Origin: Caryophanales bacterium
GTDB lineage: Bacteria; Bacillota_I; Bacilli_A; RFN20; CAG-288
Direction of reading: 5' to 3'
DNA: 33,599 nucleotides
NCBI GenBank assembly: GCA_021621525.1
Contig: JAJVUU010000016.1
Location: forward strand, 1 to 33,599
Position 1 is the first letter of the stretch, and the number at the start of each line of letters is the position of its first letter. This document shows, in pieces, positions 8,335 to 15,733 of this stretch. The notes under the pieces were generated by a model. The model saw only the letters and a program-made list of their open reading frames with translations, did no database searches and was not told the origin of the DNA. The position numbers and the translations under genes are program-made.

Positions 8335-8784
8335 TCAATGTACTTCTTTTACAAACAACTTATTTCCTTGTATAGAAATCACTTCAACAATCTTACCAAC
8401 TTCAATATCTTCTTCGGATTCTTTCTTGATAGCTGACCAAAGTACACCATCCACTTTCACTTCGCCTTTTTCAAAGGTTGTGATTTTCTTTGTGACAAGA
8501 CCCTTTCTTCCAATCATTGAGTCTACATTCGTCTTCGCATGAAGACGGAAGAGCTTATCCTTGACAAGTGGTCTTATAATCAGGAAAGACAAGGCCGAGA
8601 CACCGACAAAGACGATGATGCTTCCCCAAAACGGCATTCCGGGGATGAAAGATACTCCTAAAGCTACAACAGCACCGACACAGAACCATACCGAAACCAA
8701 TGCTTCAGAGAATATTTCGGCAATCAAAGCGGCAACAAAGACAACAGCCCAGATAATTACCATGATGATATAGGTGTCAGGCAT
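8335..8784 (-). CDS. NfeD-like membrane protein
   Basis: This encodes a 149-aa protein with two to three N-terminal membrane helices (within residues 5-72) and a soluble C-terminal OB-fold (about 88-149, beginning MIGRKGLVTKKI and containing the conserved GEVKVDGVLWSA). This is the short NfeD1b architecture without the ClpP-like serine protease domain. Such proteins are nearly always encoded beside an SPFH/stomatin gene, as here (18-nt gap), and are thought to bind it. I took the ATG at 8784, with GGAGG 9 nt upstream, over longer starts inside the preceding gene. It overlaps the end of that 127-aa protein gene by 8 nt, so all three genes are probably translated from one mRNA. Confidence 0.9.
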   Translation of the reverse strand: MPDTYIIMVIIWAVVFVAALIAEIFSEALVSVWFCVGAVVALGVSFIPGMPFWGSIIVFVGVSALSFLIIRPLVKDKLFRLHAKTNVDSMIGRKGLVTKKITTFEKGEVKVDGVLWSAIKKESEEDIEVGKIVEVISIQGNKLFVKEVH

Positions 8785-9160
8785 TGTGGGAAGCCTCCTT
8801 TTTAAGATCAATCACAAGAAGTTTCTCATGCTGATCATAGAAGCATGGATACTTCCGTGCCTTTTCCTTGAAATTACACCCCATCAAACAAGCCACCTTC
8901 TCGACAAAATCCGTAGATGATACACGAGCATAGGTTTTTCCTCCAGACAATACGAACATATTGTCTACCGGGAATTCCCTCTTCTCATATTCATCCTGAG
9001 AAATCGGCTGTAAAGCAATCTTATAATCATCCTCATCAAGACCAAGCATGACAGCATAGGAATCCTTCAGCATCGCAGAACCCGCCTTATTGATGGTAAT
9101 GTTGGTAGGATAGATTGTTGCAACTGCAGACTTCTCATTCTTTGAAAACCATTGAATCAT
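8777..9160 (-). CDS. Uncharacterised 127-aa protein, first gene of the NfeD/SPFH operon
   Basis: I do not recognise this family. The protein is soluble with no signal peptide or membrane segment. It opens MIQWFSKNEKSAVATIYPTN, has an acidic patch LGLDEDDY in the middle and a basic Cys-containing segment near the C-terminus (CLMGCNFKEKARKYPCF, three Cys in 15 residues). A strong AAAGGAGG precedes the ATG at 9160, so it is a real gene. Its last 8 nt overlap the NfeD-like gene, implying coupled translation and a shared membrane-related role. The early strand-like pattern (alternating hydrophobic residues) might hint at a small beta-rich domain, but no function is proposed. Confidence 0.8.
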   Translation of the reverse strand: MIQWFSKNEKSAVATIYPTNITINKAGSAMLKDSYAVMLGLDEDDYKIALQPISQDEYEKREFPVDNMFVLSGGKTYARVSSTDFVEKVACLMGCNFKEKARKYPCFYDQHEKLLVIDLKKEASHNA

Positions 9161-9358
9161 TCATGCCTCCTTTGTATGACATTATGATACGCAAAAATTC
9201 AAAGGAATTCAATATTATATTTTTTGTTTTCAATAAAGTTATATCAAATTCAATATCAGTGATATAAATTCGCATCTATGCTTGAGCTTAAAAAACATGC
9301 TGCCCTTCAAATCATGGAATTTTGATATCAAAAGAAATTACCGGCTTTTATCATAGTT

Positions 9359-10006
9359 TCAGTCAAATAGATTCATCCTGCCTTTTGCGCTTTTATCATA
9401 TTTCCATATCCGCACACAGTCAAATATCGTCAAAAGCAGAATGACCAAAAATATCAGGCAGGAAGAAACGATAGACAATATCCGCATATCTTCTTTATCC
9501 GCACTGCCATTGACAAGAATCAGTGTATTCTGCAAAGACAGAATAGAAACCAAGGCGTCCGTCATGGAAAGAGTCATGCGGATAGATGTTCCCATGGAGT
9601 TTGTCTTTCTCCTTGTGACAAATCTGATGATTGCCATCGTAATTTTATAAGTTGAATAGACAGCCATCGTAATAGCTTGTATCATCTCCCCTTTATACTC
9701 TTTTTGATGCATTGCAAGGAGGATGATAGGACCTATCAAAAGAATATTCAGGACAAAAAGAAACGCAGAGAGCACCTTATACTCTTTCGCATTTTCTTTT
9801 CCTGACTTTAAGTTTTTCTTCATCAATATAAAGCAAAAAAGACGCATAAGGCAAAGAAGAAGATAATACCCTGCAATAGACAAAGAAAAGACGTTGTCTT
9901 TTGAAAGGCCGATAAATGTGTTATAGCAGCAAAACAAAAAAGAAGTCAGGATGGATATGACTCCATCCTGAGAAAGTCGACGGAATTTCCTAGCAGCTTC
10001 ATTCAT
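9359..10006 (-). CDS. Multi-pass membrane protein paired with a TetR regulator
   Basis: This encodes a 215-aa protein with about six hydrophobic segments, arranged in pairs separated by basic loops (KKNLKSGKENAKEYK; RFVTRRKTN). A basic N-terminal leader (MNEAARKFRRLSQDG) suggests a cytoplasmic N-terminus. No catalytic motif is visible and I do not recognise the family by name. The start codon overlaps the stop of the TetR gene by 8 nt (ATGAATGA), so the pair is translationally coupled and probably autoregulated. A role in efflux or membrane stress would be a guess from this context only. Confidence 0.8.
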   Translation of the reverse strand: MNEAARKFRRLSQDGVISILTSFLFCCYNTFIGLSKDNVFSLSIAGYYLLLCLMRLFCFILMKKNLKSGKENAKEYKVLSAFLFVLNILLIGPIILLAMHQKEYKGEMIQAITMAVYSTYKITMAIIRFVTRRKTNSMGTSIRMTLSMTDALVSILSLQNTLILVNGSADKEDMRILSIVSSCLIFLVILLLTIFDCVRIWKYDKSAKGRMNLFD

Positions 10007-10550
10007 GATCCAGACACCCTATGATCATCTCCACCATATCATCAACATCCACTAGGCAATCCTGAGAGACCCATTTTTGAATCATGGATGTGATTCCTCC
10101 GAAATAGTAGGAAAAAATGATGGCTTGCTTTTCCTTTGGGACATGATGGCTTTCCAATATCGGCTGGAATATATTATTATAAAGCCGATTCAATGTCTTC
10201 TGGGTTTCAAACAGATTTGTCTTCTCACATATCAGCCGATAGACAATTTTGTTTTCTTTCACGAATTCGAGGTAAGGTTTTAAATAGTCCGGTGTGATGT
10301 AATAAGAATCCTTTGGCCTGTCCACAGAGGAAAAGGAACTATAAAACTTCTTTTCCAACATTTCCATGCTCTCTTTGAGAATATCACTCATATTCTCATA
10401 ATGCAGGTAAAACGTAGAACGATTGACACCTGCCTTCCTACATAGTTCCTTTATGGTTATATATTCAAAATCTTTTTTCTGCAGAAGCTGAAGAAGTGCC
10501 TCATCCATCAGGAGGGCGGTGTTGAAATATTTGCTGTCGTTCTTTGCCAT
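9999..10550 (-). CDS. TetR/AcrR-family transcriptional regulator
   Basis: This encodes a 183-aa regulator. The N-terminal helix-turn-helix is clear: ITIKELCRKAGVNRSTFYLH at about residues 31-50, followed by the usual YENMSDIL helix. The C-terminal half is a helical ligand/dimer domain with IIFSYYFGGITSMIQKW near its end, typical of the TetR_C group found with membrane proteins in Firmicutes. It overlaps the downstream membrane protein gene by 8 nt and is probably its repressor. The region upstream (10551-10613) is short and shows no obvious palindromic operator. Confidence 0.9.
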   Translation of the reverse strand: MAKNDSKYFNTALLMDEALLQLLQKKDFEYITIKELCRKAGVNRSTFYLHYENMSDILKESMEMLEKKFYSSFSSVDRPKDSYYITPDYLKPYLEFVKENKIVYRLICEKTNLFETQKTLNRLYNNIFQPILESHHVPKEKQAIIFSYYFGGITSMIQKWVSQDCLVDVDDMVEMIIGCLDHE

Positions 10551-10613
10551 ATCATTTGCTGACCTAAGCCAGCCCTTGTCCTCCCATCTATCTTTCGACG
10601 CAAAATTCAGAAA

Positions 10614-10976
10614 TCACTTATCTTCTCCGTCTGCAATTTCCTTGGCAAGACGGATGATATCACCAGCATATTTCTTCTTTCCTGATTCAAGAATCTTCTT
10701 ATAAATAGGATAATTGATGCCGACTCCAAGCATTCCGACACATCCGATGATGATACCGAAGACAAAAGTCAGTGTGCTCCCATCACCGATGACCTTCATC
10801 GCCAGGCACAATCCAACACCGAACACCAAAGCAAAGAGAATACCCCACGTATAGGTGAAGATTGTTGCTGGAAGCTTTGCTTTCCTATCGAGCTTTCGTA
10901 ACTGCATGACCTTGGTGGTATCCTTGATGGCATATTCGTTTGCAATGGATTCGGCATAGATTTTGTCAGTATTCAT
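10614..10976 (-). CDS. Small two-helix membrane protein (often labelled 'dihydropteridine reductase')
   Basis: This encodes a 120-aa protein. A charged N-terminus (MNTDKIYAESIANEYAIKDT, then LRKLDRKAK) precedes two membrane helices (about residues 39-60 and 70-90), and the C-terminus is a basic amphipathic helix (NYPIYKKILESGKKKYAGDI). From memory, similar proteins in Clostridia and Erysipelotrichia carry the database name dihydropteridine reductase, but nothing here resembles a pterin or NAD(P)H site, so I regard that name as unsupported. GGGGGA lies upstream of the ATG with normal spacing. It is separated from the TetR gene by 63 nt; co-transcription is possible but not shown. Confidence 0.8.
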   Translation of the reverse strand: MNTDKIYAESIANEYAIKDTTKVMQLRKLDRKAKLPATIFTYTWGILFALVFGVGLCLAMKVIGDGSTLTFVFGIIIGCVGMLGVGINYPIYKKILESGKKKYAGDIIRLAKEIADGEDK

Positions 10977-11093
10977 GATTTGTTTCCCCCGATTGACGTA
11001 TATATTTTACAATTCAAAGCATATCAATCGAACAACAAACAATGACAAAAATGTCGAATTCACAAAAGGAAGTCAAGAAACTTTATTCTCAAA

Positions 11094-11113
11094 TAATATA
11101 CAATAGTATATTA
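11094..11113. promoter_or_regulatory. Perfect 8-bp inverted repeat, candidate operator
   Basis: TAATATAC-AATA-GTATATTA is a perfect 8-bp dyad with a 4-bp centre, lying between the divergent 120-aa protein gene (minus) and the gene remnant (plus). Its size and symmetry suit a dimeric repressor site, but in AT-rich DNA such dyads can arise by chance. Confidence 0.3.
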
Positions 11114-11121
11114 CATTTTGA

Positions 11122-11540
11122 AAAATCAATTTAGATCAAGAAAAAAGCTCTTCTAAGACATCTCGAAGATTATGTTCCTTTCTTGCCTTATCGCTGGTCC
11201 TATCCATTCTCTTTAGGGTCACATTCTATGATAAGACAGGATGGATGAGCAAAACCTATTTTTCAACGATAGTTGGCCTGAAGGAACCTTTAGATCCACC
11301 ATCACAAATCACTATGTTTCCTTCGGAATGACACAATATCCAATCCTTGTCGTCATCACCGGACTTATCGACCCATCCCTTTCCACCTTTGCTACCATCC
11401 GTTTCCTTTCCGATTCAAGAGTTGCAAAAGATACCAAGTTCTACATCTTCCTCAGCATCGGAATTCTTATTTCCGTCGCTCTTATCGTTGCAAACATTCT
11501 TTACTTCAATGCTTTGAAATCATTGATTACGGAGTTTTAG
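11122..11540 (+). pseudogene. Frameshifted remnant of a three-helix membrane protein gene
   Basis: One open frame from 11122 reads a hydrophilic start, then CSFLALSLVLSILFRVTFYD and KTGWMSKTYFSTIVGLKEP. At about 11285-11305 the coding character moves to the next frame, which continues as TNHYVSFGMTQYPILVVITG, then a basic loop (RFLSDSRVAKDTKF) and a last helix (SIGILISVALIVANILYF) to a TAG at 11538-11540. No single frame gives the whole protein and there is no good start with an SD, so this looks like a recently broken gene for a protein of about 135 residues. Alternatively the distal part from ATG 11241 (99 aa) is a real short gene, but it lacks an SD. The family is not identified. Confidence 0.5.
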
Positions 11541-11573
11541 GAAAGGAACCCTTCATCCTGGAAAATCAAAATC

Positions 11574-11615
11574 TAAAAAAGCCTTGAGACAAACAAGAAT
11601 CAAGGCTTTGTTTTT
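11574..11615 (-). terminator. Terminator after tRNA-Gly (possibly bidirectional)
   Basis: AAAGCCTTGA (11578-11587) pairs perfectly with TCAAGGCTTT (11600-11609) around a 12-nt loop. On the minus strand it is followed by six T, ending the rpoBC/tRNA transcript; on the plus strand it is followed by GTTTTT, so it could also end transcripts of the remnant gene. Confidence 0.88.
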
Positions 11616-11619
11616 CGAT

Positions 11620-11693
11620 TGGAGCAACCGGCGGGAATCGAACCCGTATATACAGCTTGGGAAGCTATCGTTCTACCACTGAACTACGGCTGC
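11620..11693 (-). tRNA. tRNA-Gly (anticodon CCC)
   Basis: A complete 74-nt cloverleaf including an encoded CCA. The acceptor stem is GCAGCCG with CGGTTGC (one G-U), the D arm is GTTC-AGTGGTA-GAAC, the anticodon stem ATAGC/GCTGT closes the loop TTCCCAA giving anticodon CCC (reads GGG), and the T arm contains TTCGATT. The outermost T-stem pair is an A-C mismatch. It lies 38 nt downstream of rpoC on the same strand with no promoter seen between, so it may be processed from the rpoBC transcript. Confidence 0.95.
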
Positions 11694-11695
11694 AG

Positions 11696-11725
11696 ATAGA
11701 TGCTAGAAAGGATTCTAGCATCTAT
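11696..11725 (-). repeat. Perfect 13-bp hairpin between rpoC and tRNA-Gly
   Basis: ATAGATGCTAGAA (11696-11708) and TTCTAGCATCTAT (11713-11725) are perfect reverse complements around a 4-nt loop. The hairpin starts 6 nt after the rpoC stop and ends 2 nt before the tRNA 5' end. No T-run follows on either strand, so it is not a standard terminator; an mRNA 3'-end or RNase processing structure is more likely. Confidence 0.8.
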
Positions 11726-11731
11726 AGCCAT

Positions 11732-14700
11732 TTACTTCAAGAGTTGTTCGTCATGAAGAGGCGATGAGGTAGGATGTAAATCCTCTTCTTCATCTTCGTC
11801 TTCATCTTCATTGACAAGAATCGGTCTAAGGCCAGTACCGGCAGGGATGAGCTTACCGATCATGACGTTCTCCTTGAGACCCTTGAGATAATCGACTTTG
11901 CCTTTGATGGCAGCATCGGTAAGAACAGAAGTGGTCTGCTGGAAGGAGGCGGCAGAAAGGAAGGAATCCGTATCCAAGGCAGCCTTGGTGATACCAAGGA
12001 TGATCGGACGGCCGACGGCAGGATTTCCACCATGGGCAAGGACCTTTTCATTGTTGTCCGTGAAGGCAACATCATCGACTTTCTGTCCAGGGAGCAGGTC
12101 CGTATCACCGGCGTTGATGATCAAAAGCTTATTGGTCATCTGGCGGACGATGATTTCAAGATGCTTGTCGGAAATATCGATACCGGCATTGCTCTTGTAG
12201 ACATATTTGACTTCCTTGATCAGGTAATTCCTGACAGTGGTCAAATCCGTGCAGTCAAGCAACTCCTTAGGATCGATGGTACCCTTGGTCAAAGGATAAC
12301 CAGCAGGAACCTGCTGACCAAGCTCGACATTCGGAGTAGCACCCGGATAGGAAGTGAACTGCTGTTCTTCGAGATCGTTCTGGATGGTGAAGAGGGTTCT
12401 GAGACCAAACTGCTTCTTCTCCTTGACGACACCGGAGATATGCGTGATGGTAGCAAGGGCTTTTGCCTTCGGATGACGGACTTCAAGAAGTTCCTGGACA
12501 CGGGGAAGACCCTGTGTAATATCAGACTGACCGGCAACACCACCGGTATGGAAGTTCTTCAAAGTCAACTGAGTACCTGGTTCACCAATGGACTGGGCAG
12601 CCATGATACCGACGGTATCGCCAATTTCAGCAAGCTTACCAGTGGCAAGGTTACGGCCATAGCACTTGACGCAGATGCCGTCATTGGATTCACAGGTGAG
12701 GACGGAACGGATTTCAACCTGCTTATATCCATGATCGATGATCTTCTTGGCATCTTCTTCATCCATGCACTTGTCGCAGGAAACGAGGACTTCACCTGTT
12801 TCCGTATCAACGATGTCATGCATCAGATAACGGCCGACAAGACGATCTTCAAGGGAAGCAATGATACTATTATTGTCATCCCTGAGTTCAGAGATGAGAA
12901 GTCCGTGATCGCATCCACAGTCTTCTTCCCTGACAATGACATTGTGAGAGACATCGACAAGACGTCTTGTAAGATAACCGGAGTCGGCAGTCTTCAAGGC
13001 AGTATCGGAACCATTCTTTCTGGTACCGTGAGTAGAGGAGAAGTATTCAGAAACGGAAAGACCATCAACATAGCAGTTGGTAACAGGAGTTTCAATTTCT
13101 TCGCCGTTGGCCTTGAGCATGTTACCCTTCATACCAATCAACTGCATGTAGTTGTCTTCGGAACCACGGGCTCCGGATTCCATCATCATGAAAAGTGGAT
13201 TACGTGGAGCAGAAGCCATACGCTGCTTGAGCAGCTTCTTCATTGTGACAGCCTTGTCGTCCTTCTTGTTTTCCTTGACGTTGGACCAGATGGAGATGAT
13301 GGCCTTATGTCTTTCACTATCGGTGCAGAAACCAAGTTCATATTCTTCCTGAACCTGTTTGACGGCTTCATATCCTGCTTTGTAGAGCTGGTCACGGCCA
13401 TCAAGCGGCTTCATATCATCCAAGGAGACGGTCAGACCGGACTTGGTGCAATAATCAAAGCCTTGGTTCTTGAAGAGGTCCATGATGGCAGCCGTCTTGA
13501 CGGAGTCTTCATGATAACGATGGAAAATCTTATCCATCATCGTCTTGATACCCTTCTTTTCAATCGGTACACGCAAAGGCTGAAGTTTGCAATATTCCTT
13601 GAAGGCATCGAAATCATCGCCATCCTTGAACTTGCCGGAAGCGATGACAGTCTGATAGGCTTCACTGGCAGTGACAAAGAATTCATCCAAGGTAGCCGTG
13701 AAGTTCTTGGCATAGTCCTTCTTGGCATCCTTGTCATCACGATATGGGAAGTTGATGTATGGGAAGTCGGAAGGGAAGATTCTGTTGAAGATCAACTTTC
13801 CGACAGTGGTAAGAAGATAGGAATTGTTCTGTTTTTCGGAGAATTCACTCTTTCCAAGCGATTTTCCAGGAACGAAGATTCTTGTTCTCAGGGAAATCTT
13901 GCCGTCCTGATAAGCCAAGATGGCAGTGTCAGGATTGGTGAAGACCTTACCTTCATACTTAATATAGGAACGGAATTTCTCAGCCATGAGAGGTTCGCCA
14001 CGTTTTTCGTAATACTTGACATACATCTCATTGAGTTCGGCATTGTCTTCCAAGGTAAGATAATAGTTACCATAGATCATATCCTGGGAAGGAACGCAGA
14101 TAGGCTTACCATCGCTAGGCTTGAGGATGTTGCGGTTTGCCATCATCAGGGTGAGGGCTTCGGCCTGAGCCTGACGGGAAAGCGGAACATGGACAGCCAT
14201 CTGGTCGCCGTCGAAGTCGGCATTGAAGCCAGGGCAGACAAGCGGATGCAGACGGATGGCCTTTCCTTCGATCAAAATCGGACGGAAGGCCTGGATGCCA
14301 AGTCTGTGAAGAGTCGGAGCACGGTTGAGAAGGACCGGGTGATCGGATGCGATCTTTTCGATGGCATCATAGACACGGGGATCGCGCTTGGCAATCAATT
14401 CATCGGCCTGTCTCTGGGAAGTGACGGTGCTGTCCTTGGCAAAGATGAGGTAGTGGGCGATGAAAGGACGGAAGAGCTGAACGGCCATTTCACGCGGAAG
14501 ACCGCATTCATCCATATTGAGCGTCGGTCCGACGGCAATGACGGAACGGCCGGAATAATCGACACGCTTACCCAAAAGGTTCTGACGGAATCTTCCCTGC
14601 TTACCTTTCAGGGTAGAAGAAAGAGACTTCAAAGTATTGCCAGAAATAGACTGGGCAGGCTTATTTCTCTTATCGTTGTCGATGAGGGCATCGACAGCTT

Positions 14701-15718
14701 CCTGAAGCATACGCTTTTCATTGATGAGGATGACGTTCGGAGCATGCTCTTCAATCTCGTGCTTCAGACGGTTGTTCTTGATGATGACCTGACGATAGAG
14801 GTCGTTGAGGTCGGAAGTAGCATATCTTCCACCATCGAGCTGCATCATCGGACGAAGATCCGGTGGAATGACAGGTAAGACGGTGAGAACCATCCACTCC
14901 GGTTTGATGCCGGAATTCTTGAAGGATTCCAAGACCTCAAGTCTCTTGATGGCCTTGATTCTCTTCTGGTTCTTGTCGCCGACGGAATTTCTCAAGTCCG
15001 TGGAAACCTCTTCGATTTCCTTGTCAAGGTCAATTTCCTTGAGAAGCTTGAGAACGGCTTCGGCACCGATGCCGAATTCAGCACCGGTATATTTATGGAT
15101 GTACTTGGAGACAGTGAAGAAATCAAACGGTTGGGAGAATCGGCTCATGGTGGCAACATAGTTCTTGCCCTTGGCATAATCCAAATCACCATCATGAAGC
15201 TTGTCACTGGTAAGGATTTCCTGTTCGATGACGGACTGGAAAACAGTACGTGCCGTCTTCTCGTCAAGGACCTGACGATATTTCAAGATCTTGGAAATAC
15301 CGGCATTGGTGACGATGTGGGAAACAAAGTAGACGACTTCTTCAAGCTGCTTGGGAGGGATACCCAAGGTAAGGCCCATCTTGGACGGGCTGCCCTTGGC
15401 ATACCAGATATGAGTGCAGGGGAAAGCAAGGTTGATATAACCCATTCTTTCTCTTCTGACAGCTTTGAGAGTGACCTCGACGCCGCACTTTTCGCAGACT
15501 TTACCGGCAAAGGAAGACTTTTTATATCTTCCGCAGTGGCATTCATAATCCTTGGCAGGACCAAAGATCTTTTCGCAGAACAAGCCATCCGGTTCCGGCT
15601 TTTGCGAACGGTAGTTGATGGTTTCCGGTTTGGTGACCTCACCCTTACCCCATTCACGGATTTTGTCCGGACTGGCAAGACCAATCTTGATTGCCTTTAA
15701 ACGGTTTAAATCAAACAT
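11732..15718 (-). CDS. rpoC: DNA-directed RNA polymerase subunit beta'
   Basis: This encodes the 1328-aa catalytic subunit of RNA polymerase, longer than the Bacillus subtilis protein (about 1200 aa). The N-terminal zinc ribbon is CHCGRYKKSSFAGKVCEKCG, the Mg-binding active site is NADFDGDQ with Asp501, Asp503 and Asp505, and a second zinc site with four Cys lies in the C-terminal third (CGCDHG ... CDKC-type, ESNDGICVKCYG). The trigger-loop region GEPGTQLTLKNFHTGG is intact. The C-terminus ends in an acidic stretch (NEDEDEDEEEDLH) followed by a short tail ending HDEQLLK. GGAGG lies 10 nt before the ATG and only 15 nt separate it from rpoB, so the two are co-transcribed. A long reading frame on the opposite strand is a codon-bias shadow. 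Confidence 0.99.
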   Translation of the reverse strand: MFDLNRLKAIKIGLASPDKIREWGKGEVTKPETINYRSQKPEPDGLFCEKIFGPAKDYECHCGRYKKSSFAGKVCEKCGVEVTLKAVRRERMGYINLAFPCTHIWYAKGSPSKMGLTLGIPPKQLEEVVYFVSHIVTNAGISKILKYRQVLDEKTARTVFQSVIEQEILTSDKLHDGDLDYAKGKNYVATMSRFSQPFDFFTVSKYIHKYTGAEFGIGAEAVLKLLKEIDLDKEIEEVSTDLRNSVGDKNQKRIKAIKRLEVLESFKNSGIKPEWMVLTVLPVIPPDLRPMMQLDGGRYATSDLNDLYRQVIIKNNRLKHEIEEHAPNVILINEKRMLQEAVDALIDNDKRNKPAQSISGNTLKSLSSTLKGKQGRFRQNLLGKRVDYSGRSVIAVGPTLNMDECGLPREMAVQLFRPFIAHYLIFAKDSTVTSQRQADELIAKRDPRVYDAIEKIASDHPVLLNRAPTLHRLGIQAFRPILIEGKAIRLHPLVCPGFNADFDGDQMAVHVPLSRQAQAEALTLMMANRNILKPSDGKPICVPSQDMIYGNYYLTLEDNAELNEMYVKYYEKRGEPLMAEKFRSYIKYEGKVFTNPDTAILAYQDGKISLRTRIFVPGKSLGKSEFSEKQNNSYLLTTVGKLIFNRIFPSDFPYINFPYRDDKDAKKDYAKNFTATLDEFFVTASEAYQTVIASGKFKDGDDFDAFKEYCKLQPLRVPIEKKGIKTMMDKIFHRYHEDSVKTAAIMDLFKNQGFDYCTKSGLTVSLDDMKPLDGRDQLYKAGYEAVKQVQEEYELGFCTDSERHKAIISIWSNVKENKKDDKAVTMKKLLKQRMASAPRNPLFMMMESGARGSEDNYMQLIGMKGNMLKANGEEIETPVTNCYVDGLSVSEYFSSTHGTRKNGSDTALKTADSGYLTRRLVDVSHNVIVREEDCGCDHGLLISELRDDNNSIIASLEDRLVGRYLMHDIVDTETGEVLVSCDKCMDEEDAKKIIDHGYKQVEIRSVLTCESNDGICVKCYGRNLATGKLAEIGDTVGIMAAQSIGEPGTQLTLKNFHTGGVAGQSDITQGLPRVQELLEVRHPKAKALATITHISGVVKEKKQFGLRTLFTIQNDLEEQQFTSYPGATPNVELGQQVPAGYPLTKGTIDPKELLDCTDLTTVRNYLIKEVKYVYKSNAGIDISDKHLEIIVRQMTNKLLIINAGDTDLLPGQKVDDVAFTDNNEKVLAHGGNPAVGRPIILGITKAALDTDSFLSAASFQQTTSVLTDAAIKGKVDYLKGLKENVMIGKLIPAGTGLRPILVNEDEDEDEEEDLHPTSSPLHDEQLLK

Positions 15719-15733
15719 GGTTCAATGGCCTCC

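Noticed and set aside
9320..9358. TTTTGATATCAAAA palindrome after the TetR operon
   Set aside because: No loop and no T-run, so not a terminator.
12032..14878. A 948-codon open frame opposite rpoC
   Set aside because: Same register as rpoC; a codon-bias shadow without initiation signals.
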